A DNA stretch of 33,996 nucleotides from Amphimedon queenslandica (lineage: Eukaryota > Porifera > Demospongiae > Haplosclerida > Niphatidae): NCBI RefSeq assembly GCF_000090795.2, contig NW_003546486.1, forward strand, positions 62,137-96,132, given 5' to 3'. Numbering within the stretch: the stretch's first letter is position 1; each line of letters starts with the position of its first letter. Made by a program: the position numbers and the translations under genes. This document shows positions 8,570-17,580 of the stretch, piece by piece. The notes beneath the pieces were generated by a model. That model was given only the letters and a program-made list of their open reading frames with translations, was not told the origin of the DNA and did no database searches.

Positions 8570-10000
8570 ATGACTAAGAAAGAATTCAAATGGAGCGATC
8601 AATACTTCAATGATTTTGTCGAAACGACTACAATCAATGGAGTTTTTCATATTTTCAGGGGGCGATCAAAAACTAGACGCCTCTTGTGGGGGTTGCTATT
8701 CTTAATTTCATTCGTCTCATGCACTATCGTATTAGGCTTCAGTTTTAAGCGATACTCTGAGAAACCCACTGTATCTGCAATCAATGTTATCTCAGAAGAG
8801 AACGGGATGCCTTTTCCATCTGTTACCGTGTGCAATCGGAATTTTTATAAATATCCCAACATTAGTAATGAGACAGACACTCTCATTCACCATCTCTTCC
8901 ATTCAAGTGGTTTTTTACAAAACATAAATCGCACGCAGGAATGTAAAATAGATGAGGATACACCTGACTTTAAATTGCAAGATTTGTTGATACCAAAAGA
9001 GAACAACTTCATTTATTATTGTGCCCTCAGTTATCAAGCTGAAAGTGAAGTCATGTTGTGCAAGGATATGTTCTTTCCTACATTAACTCCAGCAGGTATC
9101 TGCTACACATTTAATGGCGTTAGAAGCAAAACAAGAGCTCTGAACATGACAACAACTGGCAAAAGGTATGGCCTGAGACTAATACTGAACATTGAACAAG
9201 AAACGCATCTGGCATTTGATGGAGTTGCTGGAGTTCAAGTGATTGTTCATGAATCAAATGACATTCCTCGTCCAAATCTGCATGGTATTGGTGTACCACC
9301 TGGTCAGAATGTTGATATTGGGGTGAAAAGGGCAATTTCATCTGACGAAACTGATCAAGATGCATGCATCGAAAATAATGAAAAAGATCTCCCTTTTTTA
9401 CCAGGTGTTGTGTATTCTCAGTATGCCTGTCGACAGAATGAGCTCTATGAAAGCTTGGCAGATAAAAACTTGTGCAATTGCATTATTGATCCATTTGAAT
9501 TAGACAATGCTACTTGCTTCCTCCATGACCTCTGCTGTTTACAGCAACAATTCACTGAGCATGATCGTAACAGTAGCTGTAGGCCACCATGCAAGTATAC
9601 CTATTTTGACATAATTAATAGCTACTCCAGTTTTCCCGAAGGACACGCTCTTACAGAAATTAAAAACTCAATCAACACCTCTGATGATTATGTCAAGAAA
9701 AATTTTCTCTCTGTCAGTGTCTTTTTGCAAGCTCTAGAAACAAGAGAAACAACAACACGATATTCATATGGGGTAGTTGAACTATTAGGAGAATTAGGCG
9801 GAAATCTTGGATTGTTTCTTGGCATCAGCATTATATCAGTCATGGAATTATTGGTTCTGGTTGTTGATGAGCTTAAAAAGTGTGTCTGTCCCAAGAAAGT
9901 CAAACAAAAGTTTAAAAAGTTTGATGAAAAGCTTAAATGCATTCCCGATTGTGTTGAGCAAGAGGAAAAAAATGAAATACAGGCTCTGACTAACTTCTGA
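8570..10000 (+). CDS. DEG/ENaC/ASIC-family cation channel subunit
   Basis: One exon of 476 residues, predicted to form a trimeric amiloride-type sodium channel in the plasma membrane. The cytosolic N-terminus carries FVETTTINGVFHIF (residues 16-29), the place of the HG gating motif, here NG. TM1 is at about 38-59, followed by the family signature FPSVTVCN (82-89), a cysteine-rich extracellular domain (AGICYTFNG; YSQYACRQNELYESLADKNL; CCLQQQF; SSCRPPCKY), and the pre-TM2/TM2 block LLGELGGNLGLFLGIS with the GxS filter as GIS (418-420). The short cytosolic tail is basic and has four cysteines. Length is typical (family about 450-650). The coding part has no intron, unlike its neighbours; the intron appears to lie in the 5' UTR. 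Gating stimulus and partners cannot be told from sequence. Confidence 0.92.
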   Translation: MTKKEFKWSDQYFNDFVETTTINGVFHIFRGRSKTRRLLWGLLFLISFVSCTIVLGFSFKRYSEKPTVSAINVISEENGMPFPSVTVCNRNFYKYPNISNETDTLIHHLFHSSGFLQNINRTQECKIDEDTPDFKLQDLLIPKENNFIYYCALSYQAESEVMLCKDMFFPTLTPAGICYTFNGVRSKTRALNMTTTGKRYGLRLILNIEQETHLAFDGVAGVQVIVHESNDIPRPNLHGIGVPPGQNVDIGVKRAISSDETDQDACIENNEKDLPFLPGVVYSQYACRQNELYESLADKNLCNCIIDPFELDNATCFLHDLCCLQQQFTEHDRNSSCRPPCKYTYFDIINSYSSFPEGHALTEIKNSINTSDDYVKKNFLSVSVFLQALETRETTTRYSYGVVELLGELGGNLGLFLGISIISVMELLVLVVDELKKCVCPKKVKQKFKKFDEKLKCIPDCVEQEEKNEIQALTNF

Positions 10001-10035
10001 CACAATGATTAATAATAATAATAAGTGCTGAACTT

Positions 10036-10041
10036 AATAAA
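10036..10041 (+). terminator. Polyadenylation signal of DEG/ENaC gene
   Basis: AATAAA 36 bases after the channel stop codon. Confidence 0.6.
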
Positions 10042-10476
10042 ACTGCATAATTTTATATTCTCTGTGTCGTCCTTTGCTGATTTTTAGATTAGCTAGATTA
10101 TAATAGATTTATTAATTATTAGACTAAGTACCTACCTGATGACGCATGATCATGAGTTACTATTCAGGCATATGAGCTGTAGATACATACCAGTACTTGT
10201 TAAATACTGATACTTGTCCAGTTGTTTTGGGAGTTAAGTTAAACCAGGTAAGATTTACAGCTGTATAATATCTTTAGCATGTTTTCTGCATAAATTATTT
10301 TATATAAACCTAAACCTAAATAGATAATTAAAATTTGCTCGATTTTGTAGATGGTAGTAAGTAAGTCTATCTGTTGTATAAAAGAGAAGATTGATCAGTT
10401 GTAGTATAGAGTGATGGAGCTAAAACCACAGTTAGAAGGAAGAAGGGTAACTAGTGCTGTAATGATTAGAGATGGG
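10042..10476. other. Non-coding stretch
   Basis: No gene, convincing repeat or RNA is recognisable. It lies between the channel's 3' end and a transposon-like element. Confidence 0.4.
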
Positions 10477-11119
10477 GTCAAGCACTTGGTGCTTGTACTT
10501 AAGCACAAATGAGCACAGCTTTCAAAGTGCTTAGTGCTGCTTGGCAATATAATTTATGTGTACTTTATTGCTTTTACAAATTTACAAAAGTGCTTTTAAG
10601 CACAGCAAGAATAAAATTGCGTAATATTATGATTAGTATGCATGTACATGTACATTTACATGTAGATGTACATGTACCACTACATGTACATGTAAAGTGG
10701 TTACACAGTCCAATAAATTGTAGTACATGTAACAGTAGTATACAAGTTTAGTAGCACATTGTGTGATTGTGTGTTAGTTTGAAGAATGGTAATGGCATCA
10801 CCATTAGTGGTATCACTCCAAAGTTCTCTGCCGTTTTCATTTATTATGAACAATTCACAGAGTTAGTGTTTATTAGATGCAATAGTAAACTGAATGACTA
10901 AGTGCATGTAAAGTGAACAACTATAATTGTAATTTTACTTTATTTTTACACTTAGTGAATATCTAGTACTTATATTACTGTTACAGTACTTAAGCACTCT
11001 AGAATGCTTGTTCTTGTACTCAAGCACTTATGTTAAAGCTAGGGATTGTGCTTGTGCTGGTACTTCTAACACATTTAAGTGCTTGTGATTGTGTTTAAGT
11101 ACATTTCCTAGTGCTTGAC
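10477..11119. mobile_element. Inverted-repeat element rich in AAGCACTT motifs
   Basis: About 640 bp bounded by GTCAAGCACTTGGTGCTTGT at the left and an imperfect complement at the right (ending AGTGCTTGAC), with many internal copies of AAGCAC/GTGCTT on both strands. It includes a palindromic ACATGTACATGT tract at about 10,638-10,700. No coding capacity. A target duplication was not found, so the ends are approximate. Confidence 0.5.
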
Positions 11120-11300
11120 TATTGAGAATGAGCACTACAATAGGGATTAGCTTGAGTTGCTGCATGTAGTAAAGTTATCAGGGGATCAAGTTAAGATCAT
11201 TTTAGAGAATGAAAATGCTATAAAATTACAGAACTTAAATACAGAAACAAAGAAAAGGACACTATTGTACACAAGTAACTAACAAAGAGTCCGTATGGAG

Positions 11301-11539
11301 TAGTGTTGTTTTAGTCAACTATAACTAAAACTAAAACCACTTTTAGTTAGGCCTATTTACTTTCAGTTAACTAACTATAACTAACTAAAAGACATTTATA
11401 AAACACAGAACTAACTATAACTAACTAAAAGTAATCTAGAAATGTCATAACTAACTATAACTAACTAAAAGTAATTTAGAAATTTCAGAACTAACTATAA
11501 CTAACTAAAAGTGCAGAATGTGATATAAAAACAACACTA
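11301..11539. mobile_element. hAT-type MITE with 8-bp target duplication
   Basis: 239 bp with inverted ends TAGTGTTGTTTTAGT ... AAAAACAACACTA, flanked by perfect 8-bp duplications GTATGGAG (11,293-11,300 and 11,540-11,547). Eight-base duplications are typical of hAT transposons. The interior is built from repeats of AACTAACTATAACTAACT spaced about 40-50 bp. Non-autonomous. Confidence 0.9.
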
Positions 11540-11547
11540 GTATGGAG

Positions 11548-12442
11548 TAACAAGTGAGTTCTCATGAGTTGGACAGAGCTGTCCAGCTCATTGTACATTA
11601 CACAAAAGAGGGCACAAGGCCATAAAAACATGAGATCATACATTAATTAAAAGTATATTCTTACAGAAATAGTACTTAACACAAAATATACAACCTACTA
11701 ATTACATGTACACACATGTCATGCATATAACATACATATTAACCCCATGTCTGTTAACAATACTTATGCAGAATGCTTTTCAGGCTTCAAGTAGCATGTG
11801 GGCAGAAAGTGACAGGAAGTAAGTTATCAGTGACATTCATTGAGACATCAATGGTAATACATAACAATGGAGAATGTCATAGCATAATTGTCTACCACAG
11901 TCATCACTTACATCACAGAGACTGTATCCTGTGAATAATAAACCCCACAATTGATAACATTCCTATTTGATGATCATGAACTTGTGGTAGATGTAAGTCT
12001 GGCCTATTGTATTTGTTATGACTTGAGTGATACTATACTATATCATGATCATTATTAATTTGAATGTAATTACAACATTTTAATGAGCGTAGAAGCGTAA
12101 TTTGTATTCCATAGTATTTTTTCTAACTATAAGTGTATGACAAGCAATAAAATCCATATTATGCCAAGCAATAAAATCTCAATATTTTCAAAGTGAGCAG
12201 AAGCTGCAGAACACCTACCTACTTTGGTCGATTAGTAAAATATGTAAATATTGACAGTCATGCATTTAAAATTCAGATTCTGAAGCGGAAGGAAATAGCA
12301 CTGAACAGATAGAGACAAGTTTTATATGTTGATATGCCATTACGCTAGTATAAAAGTGTACTCTTTACAATTACATGCCATACAAGCACTCCAATAATTG
12401 CATGCTCTGCACACAAGCACACCCACTCATTCAGTGATGGTC
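11548..12442. other. Upstream region of C4-like gene A, segmentally duplicated
   Basis: From about 11,860 onward this matches the stretch before the second C4-like gene (about 18,870-19,440) and an orphan copy at about 21,400-21,970: for example ATAACAATGGA, GTCTACCACAGTCAT, ATAACATTCCT and GATGATCATG. It probably carries shared upstream control sequence. No gene is seen. Confidence 0.65.
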
Positions 12443-12451
12443 TATATAAAG
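12443..12451 (+). promoter_or_regulatory. TATA box of C4-like gene A
   Basis: TATATAAAG in a block (GTGATGGTCTATATAAAGAG) conserved in the paralogue at 19,441-19,449. It lies 97 bases before the start codon, leaving room for a leader of about 65 bases. Confidence 0.75.
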
Positions 12452-12539
12452 AGGAGAGTAGAGTCGACTTAAGCATTAACAACAAAAGGAAGCAGTCTTA
12501 GGTTATTTAGGTCTATAACAGCACTGCTATTATTTGAAA

Positions 12540-13666
12540 ATGAAGTGGATCTTGCTTCTTGCTTTCCTTGCACTTTTGATTAGTAGCAGCTATTGTACTC
12601 GAACTGGTATGATATAATTATGTTAACATGTTCCTTCAATAATTCATTTTTAAAGGTGATGAAGATACAGATGATGTTGCTGAAAATGGTAAGAGCATTT
12701 TAGTAATTGGTTGACTTATCATCTACAATGTTCCATTTATACAGGTAAATTTCAAGAAACTGACGATGATATTAATTCAGGTACAACAAACTTTAAAGAT
12801 TATGCTATAATCTTTATAATTAAAATTTAATACNNNNNNNNNNTGTTCCATTTATACAGGTAAATTTCAAGAAACTGATGATGATATTAATTCAGGTACA
12901 ACAAACATTAAAGATTATGCTATAATCTTTATAATTAAAATTTAATACAGAATTGGCAGTTGATACAGAACTGACAGAAGCAACAGATGATAAAGGTATA
13001 GCCTATGCAGTATAACATAGTATTGAGGAATGATTGCATTGTATAGCTGAACAGCAGCACATTGGCCTCAAGCTTGGTAATAAAGGTATTGTCATAACAC
13101 TCACACCAGATTACAAAAGCAGAAGTGGAGTTGTTTACACTCGTTGGGGAAAGACAACTTGCAGGAATGGAGTAGAGCTGGTCTATGCTGGATATGCTGG
13201 AGGTAGTGACCATAGTGAGCATGGAGGAGGAGCAAACCTATTGTGTATGCCAACGACTGGTATAGGACATCTCAGCACTCAAAACCCTGGACACTATTCT
13301 TATATTTATGGATCGGAGTACGAATCACAAAATAGGATCTGGGGTAACCACAACTGGAATGTCCCTTGTGCTGTGTGCTATGTTCCTGACAAATCCACTA
13401 AGCTGCAGTTGCCTGGTAGGACCACCTGTCCAGACTCATGGACCCAAGAATACAAAGGCTACTTGATGGCAGACCATCGTGGTCACCGTAGAAATGCAGT
13501 CTTTGAATGCATCGATGAAGCTGGAGAGAGGATTCCTGGCTCCAATAGCAATAAAAATGGTGCACTGTTGTACTTTGTGACGCCAAGGTGTGATAGGGGA
13601 ATGCCTTGTGATCCAAGGTGTTATAATGCCAATATTGCTATAACCTGCTCCATCTGCACTCGCTAA
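12540..13666 (+). CDS. Short-chain collagen C4-like secreted protein A
   Basis: Exons 12540-12606, 12656-12688, 12745-12780, 12860-12895 (a second copy of the previous exon, beyond the N gap), 12951-12995 and 13047-13666. All internal junctions are phase 1. Residues 1-19 are a signal peptide (MKWILLLAFLALLISSS). Four or five tiny exons give an acidic linker rich in D, E and T. The last exon holds a domain of about 200 residues matching the C-terminal domain of sponge short-chain (spongin) collagen C4: VYTRWGKTTC, ELVYAGYAGGS, GGGANLLC, NVPCAVC, PGRTTCPDSWTQEYKGYLM, NGALLYFV and ITCSICTR. The domain has 11 cysteines, one more (in DPRCYN) than the paralogue at 19,538. There are no Gly-X-Y triplets, so it is not itself a collagen. 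It is probably an extracellular matrix or secreted sugar/protein-binding factor. Length is 278 residues with both exon copies, 266 with one. Confidence 0.82.
12834..12843. other. Assembly gap of 10 Ns inside C4-like gene A
   Basis: The 104 bases left of the gap (about 12,730-12,833) and the 106 right of it (12,844-12,949) are nearly the same, differing at a few bases (GACGAT/GATGAT, ACTTTAAA/ACATTAAA). Both include the 36-bp exon encoding GKFQETDDDINS. Confidence 0.98.
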
Positions 13667-13801
13667 GAGTTTCAACTATGGACTGTGGAAATTGAACATC
13701 GGACAATGAATTTAGGACTTTTTAAATGTGCTGTGATTAATTTTGTTGTAGTTAGTTTTTGTTTTTAGAAAAAAGTTTAGTAGCTCATTTAAAATAATTA
13801 A

Positions 13802-13807
13802 AATAAA
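13802..13807 (+). terminator. Polyadenylation signal of C4-like gene A
   Basis: AATAAA 135 bases after the stop codon, in a 3' UTR that is shared in part with the paralogue (polyadenylation signal at 20,743). Confidence 0.55.
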
Positions 13808-14127
13808 TTATATAGTAGCATGTATCAGTGTTTTTTGAGGTTGTTTTTTTCTATAACTTTTTATGAAACAAGTTCAGGTGCAACTGATATGCATCTGTGA
13901 CAAAATGGAATACATTCACATGCAAAAGTTAATATACTGCATAAAAGAAGCAATCATGGCCACAGCGTGATAACAAAAAAATTAATGATAACAATTAATG
14001 ATATAGATCTAAACATACTTTATCCATGCACTCTGCTGCTCTATAAGCAATTTAACACTTCATACATGAAATCAGTACTGTTAATAATAGCTAGCTACAT
14101 TCTAATCAGCTTATTTATTATTTTTAG

Positions 14128-14479
14128 GGCAATAATTTCCAGTTAATAGTTGTAACTAATCAAAGCATTAGAGTCAATCGTTAATGGTACTTATGGAGCT
14201 GCTGATTCATCTTAATTTCTTTCCATTTGGTACTACTGTTATGGATGCACTCAGCATCATACCAGCTAGGGACATATATATTTTCACTGAATGATAAACC
14301 ACCAGGTATGACTATAGTACATGTATCAACTGTTCCATATAACTAGTATATCTTTTAGATCCTTGCACTGAGTCTGCAATGTCGACTGCTCTGCTGTATG
14401 TAAAGCTCAATTTCTCAGAATGACATGTGAGGCTTTGAGGATTAATGGTGAAGACCTACCAGCTTCATCTCAAAACTAA
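14128..14479 (+). pseudogene. NIDO-domain gene relic A (exons 4-5 only)
   Basis: It matches the last two exons of the NIDO copy at 22,817-24,139. After a TTTTTAG acceptor the sequence reads GNNFQLIVVTN, then an internal deletion and a stop (TCATCTTAAT) break it; PGTYIFSLNDKPP is only partly readable. The final exon (14,359-14,479) keeps the DPCTE start, but the frame is lost and most of its cysteines are gone. Exons 1-3 are missing. It lies directly after C4-like gene A, just as the related copy follows C4-like gene B. Confidence 0.75.
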
Positions 14480-14933
14480 TAAAATTGAATTTGTTGTGTT
14501 TTGTTATCATACATCACCAGTGGTGGCTATTCAGTAATAGTGTCAGTATTGTTTTTCATTGATAAAGTCAATTTTGTTTTAACAGTAGATAACTAGTTAT
14601 TTTGTTAACATATTGAATTGTAAAATGATTAGAAATACTTTAGGTGTACATGATGAAGCAGACTTAAAGAATGACTGACAATTCCAGACTACTTAGTGAC
14701 AATTAAGAAATCATACCATTATCTATCATCATGTTACAAGCAGTATCGTATACAGATTCTACTGTTGTAATGTGATCCCAGCTGCCAAAAATAATAGATA
14801 TTAGAGTTAAACTCTATAGTCTCTAATCTGTTAACACATTACCTTGTTGTACAGATTCTCATAAAACGCTGTATAAAGGACTATCTCAGCAATCATGTAA
14901 TTTGTTTTATCAGTATTACAAAGCCTATGTTAT

Positions 14934-15225
14934 CAGGGCCGTAGCCAGGAACTTAAAATAGGGGGTTCGGAAATTGCTGCGCGCGCAGCGCGCAGCGAAA
15001 ATTTTGAGTAAAATAGGCGTGGTTGGTAGGCGTGGTATTAATTTACGCATCTCAGCCATGTGCTGACTCAGCTAAAATGGCTTATCTGTGCTTCTCGCTG
15101 TTGCCAAAATGTTAATCCTTCTTTTGCAGTGCTGTTCTTCATGACAGGAGCTAATCTAAAACTTTTTTGCAGCTACAATAGGGGGTTCGTCCGAACCCCC
15201 CGAACCCCCCCTGGCTACGGGCCTG
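14934..15225. mobile_element. MITE, GGCCGTAGCCAGG ends, GTTAT duplication
   Basis: 292 bp with inverted ends CAGGGCCGTAGCCAGG and CCTGGCTACGGGCCTG, flanked by GTTAT on both sides (14,929-14,933 and 15,226-15,230). The interior has GC-rich hairpins (GCGCGCGCAGCGCGC) and G/C runs (GGGGGTTCG, CCGAACCCCC) unlike the AT-rich surroundings. No genuine coding sequence. Confidence 0.88.
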
Positions 15226-15245
15226 GTTATACAATAAGGATAACA

Positions 15246-15764
15246 TAGGCGGCTGCAGGATTTCACTGCAAGTAGGGCAAAGGTGTGGCTGAAAGTGGGA
15301 GTGGTCAAAAAGTAGGTCAAGAGCTACCCTGCCATTCTTGTGTTCAAAAGGAGAAAATTCAGTACCTAAAAGACCTCTATCAATGATAGAGTATCAGTAG
15401 CTAGGTGATTTAGCTGTTGAATGAGTCCTAGCTGATAATAATGAAGCTGCTATTGAGATGGAGTCAGTTATTCTAGCTGCAGCCTGTTTACTGTAGATTA
15501 TGCCTTCCTGAAGTGGCCATAGGTATGGACCTATGAAGTGGTTGACTGGCTTCCTGTGATTATAAACCATGCAGTTAGCAGCTTATTCTCCATTAATTAT
15601 CACTTTGTTGAGCAAAATAATATAGTTTTTGTCATTAAAATAGCTATATTCCATGTAATAACTACTAAATAATTATTAATTAACTGCTAATTATGATGAT
15701 GTCATCTTCCGGTAAGAAATTCTAGTAGGGCATTGCCCTCATTGCCTGCCCCTGCAGCCGCCTA
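15246..15764. mobile_element. MITE with TAGGCGGCTGCAG ends
   Basis: About 519 bp with perfect inverted ends TAGGCGGCTGCAGG and CCTGCAGCCGCCTA, only 15 bases to the right of the preceding element. Similar GTAGGGCA/TGCCCT sequences lie further in. No target duplication was recognised at the joints. Confidence 0.75.
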
Positions 15765-16525
15765 TGAAGGATAATAATACCTGACTCCATACATTGAGAA
15801 TAGTATAAACAATCATGTAATCATATGGTACTACAGTATCTAAAGTGATTAATGCAAGCACTGTAACCACTTGGTCTACATGCAGTACATTATCCCATTC
15901 ACTGGTATATACTTGACAAATGTATTATAAGCTAAACACATTAATGAACTTCAGTTACCTGTAGATCTAAATAACTGATGCAGTTAGTATAATGTATACC
16001 TGGAGATATAGTGCATATTCAGTACCAAAAAGGTCTGAGATGGATTTTAACTGTGGGTCTTAATCTGTGTTGATTTGTTTTCTTTTCCCCCTGGCCTCCA
16101 GGACTGAGATAATTTATTTATGAAACATCTTTTAGACAACAGTCATTATAAAAGAGGTATGTTTACAGGTATATTACACCTTCGACTCAATTGCTGCAGT
16201 CTTTGAAAGGATTGGTAAAGAATGTAAGCATCTCCACTCGACAATTAAAGAGTCATACCACTACCTATCATCAGGTTACAAGCATGTATGGAGTGGTAAC
16301 ACTGTGGTGGCTCCAATTAGTGAACATACATACAGTATTGTAACTGGAGCTATGGGGAGTCTACACATCAAAGGCCCTTCACTGGTTTCTGAATAATAAT
16401 TACATACTTTGTGGCTTCAAAGATGATAGACAGTAGGCGCTGAATTCATTGTAACAGAAAAACAACAACAGTGTCAATATCAGTATCAGTATCAGTATCA
16501 GTATGGGATCAGTATCAGTATCAGT
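15765..16525. other. NIDO gene flank with short open segment
   Basis: From about 15,790 to 16,100 it matches the 3' flank of the NIDO copy at 24,139 (for example TGGTACTACAGTATCTA and CCACTTGGTCTAC). At about 16,170-16,395 a segment (GTGGTAACACTGTGGT ...) is conserved before the three NIDO copies B, C and D; here it is open for about 75 codons, including TVVAPISEHTYSIVTGAMG, with no start codon or known domain. It may be an old exon or a conserved upstream element. A CAGTAT microsatellite at about 16,476-16,536 runs into the NIDO start codon. Confidence 0.5.
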
Positions 16526-16558
16526 ATGGGATCAGTACTCCTAACAGATATCATACTA

Positions 16559-16609
16559 GTCTCGTGCAGCCAGACCAGGTACGGAGGGCGTGGTCTGGCT
16601 ACGCAAGAC
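16559..16609. mobile_element. Foldback element 1, TA-flanked
   Basis: 51 bp, almost entirely a hairpin: GTCTCGTGCAGCCAGACCA ... TGGTCTGGCTACGCAAGAC, with TA on both sides. The same end (GTCTTGTGTAGCC) restarts at 16,614, showing repeated insertion. It interrupts the donor of exon 1 in NIDO relic B. Confidence 0.75.
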
Positions 16610-16681
16610 TATAGTCTTGTGTAGCCACTACTTCTACCTTACTAGTATAGTATTATTATTATACTAGTAAGATAGATAGTA

Positions 16682-16742
16682 GTCTTGTGTAGCTAGACGC
16701 TTCCCCTTTTGCCAACATCAAAAGAGTCTGGCTACGCAAGAC
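16682..16742. mobile_element. Foldback element 2, TA-flanked
   Basis: 61 bp with inverted ends GTCTTGTGTAGCTAGAC ... GTCTGGCTACGCAAGAC and flanking TA. Same family as 16,559-16,609 and 25,132-25,214. Confidence 0.78.
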
Positions 16743-17580
16743 TAATATGATAGTGTATGGTACTATCTTTACAGGTTATACAAATGGTCTTTCCCTTATA
16801 GCAACCTGTACCCATACGGTACATCATGGGAATACAATGAGCACTAGATATTCACTTATAGTCACTCTCCAGTATCAATACAGCCTCCAATTAATATATT
16901 AACTAATAACAAATCTCGTCCAGCTAGACTTAGGGCAACATAATATGATAAGGAGTTAGTATACAAATGCACACACGCACACAATATTAGTGCTTTATTT
17001 TGTAATGTAGTGTAATTGTACACTAACCATTATCTGTTCATATCATTAGTCATTAACACAGTTCATTTAGATCGTTTCTTACCGGTATTTACTTATAATA
17101 TCTATAGGTTAGATACAGTGGATATACCTGCAATTGATTGTAGTGATTACATGCATCAATCTCAATTTTCTCTACCTGATTTCTGATGATTTTTCCAATA
17201 ATAAAGCATATGGCAGGACTACTGATGATCCAGAGAGCAATGCCAATCAGATTAATGAAGCATTTCCTACAGTATATCTCCTCCTACACAATTAATAATA
17301 GTAACACTTAGAGCATTGCCAAACTTTAGAGCAAATAGAAGCAGTACATTTGGTTACTAGGCATATTGCTCATGTTATACATCTTTTACTGGAATAGAGT
17401 CATCTATTAATGGTATTGCTGCACTACTTGATTCTTCCGTTATTTCAATTTGGACAGTTTGGTATCTATAATACTGCTGTTATGGATGCTCCCAGTATGG
17501 TGTTCAGTATCTTTGGAGCAGATACACAATACAAGCTAATAAATGCAATGAGGCTCCTAGAGCAATAGTGGATGCTGTCT

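Larger units (their letters stand above)
16526..17580 (+). pseudogene. NIDO-domain gene relic B
   Basis: A degenerate copy of the 22,817-24,139 gene. The signal-peptide exon starts MGSVLLTDIIL, but foldback elements are inserted at its donor. Exon 2 starts at 16,775 with an internal deletion, then frameshifts, though the block encoding LYPYGT is visible. Exon 3 (about 17,108-17,300) shows FSNNKAYGRTTDDP and NQINEAF with broken frames. The exon 4 remains run to about 17,560. It cannot make a full protein. Confidence 0.75.

Noticed and set aside
9120..10005. Minus-strand frames inside the channel gene
   Set aside because: Antisense shadows of a well-supported DEG/ENaC coding sequence.
10638..10700. 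ACATGTACATGT palindromes as a regulatory site
   Set aside because: Low-complexity repeat inside a transposon-like element; similar runs occur across the window.
15060..15248. Open frame of 62 codons
   Set aside because: It lies within an inverted-repeat element and ends in its GC-rich terminal arm; no protein resemblance.
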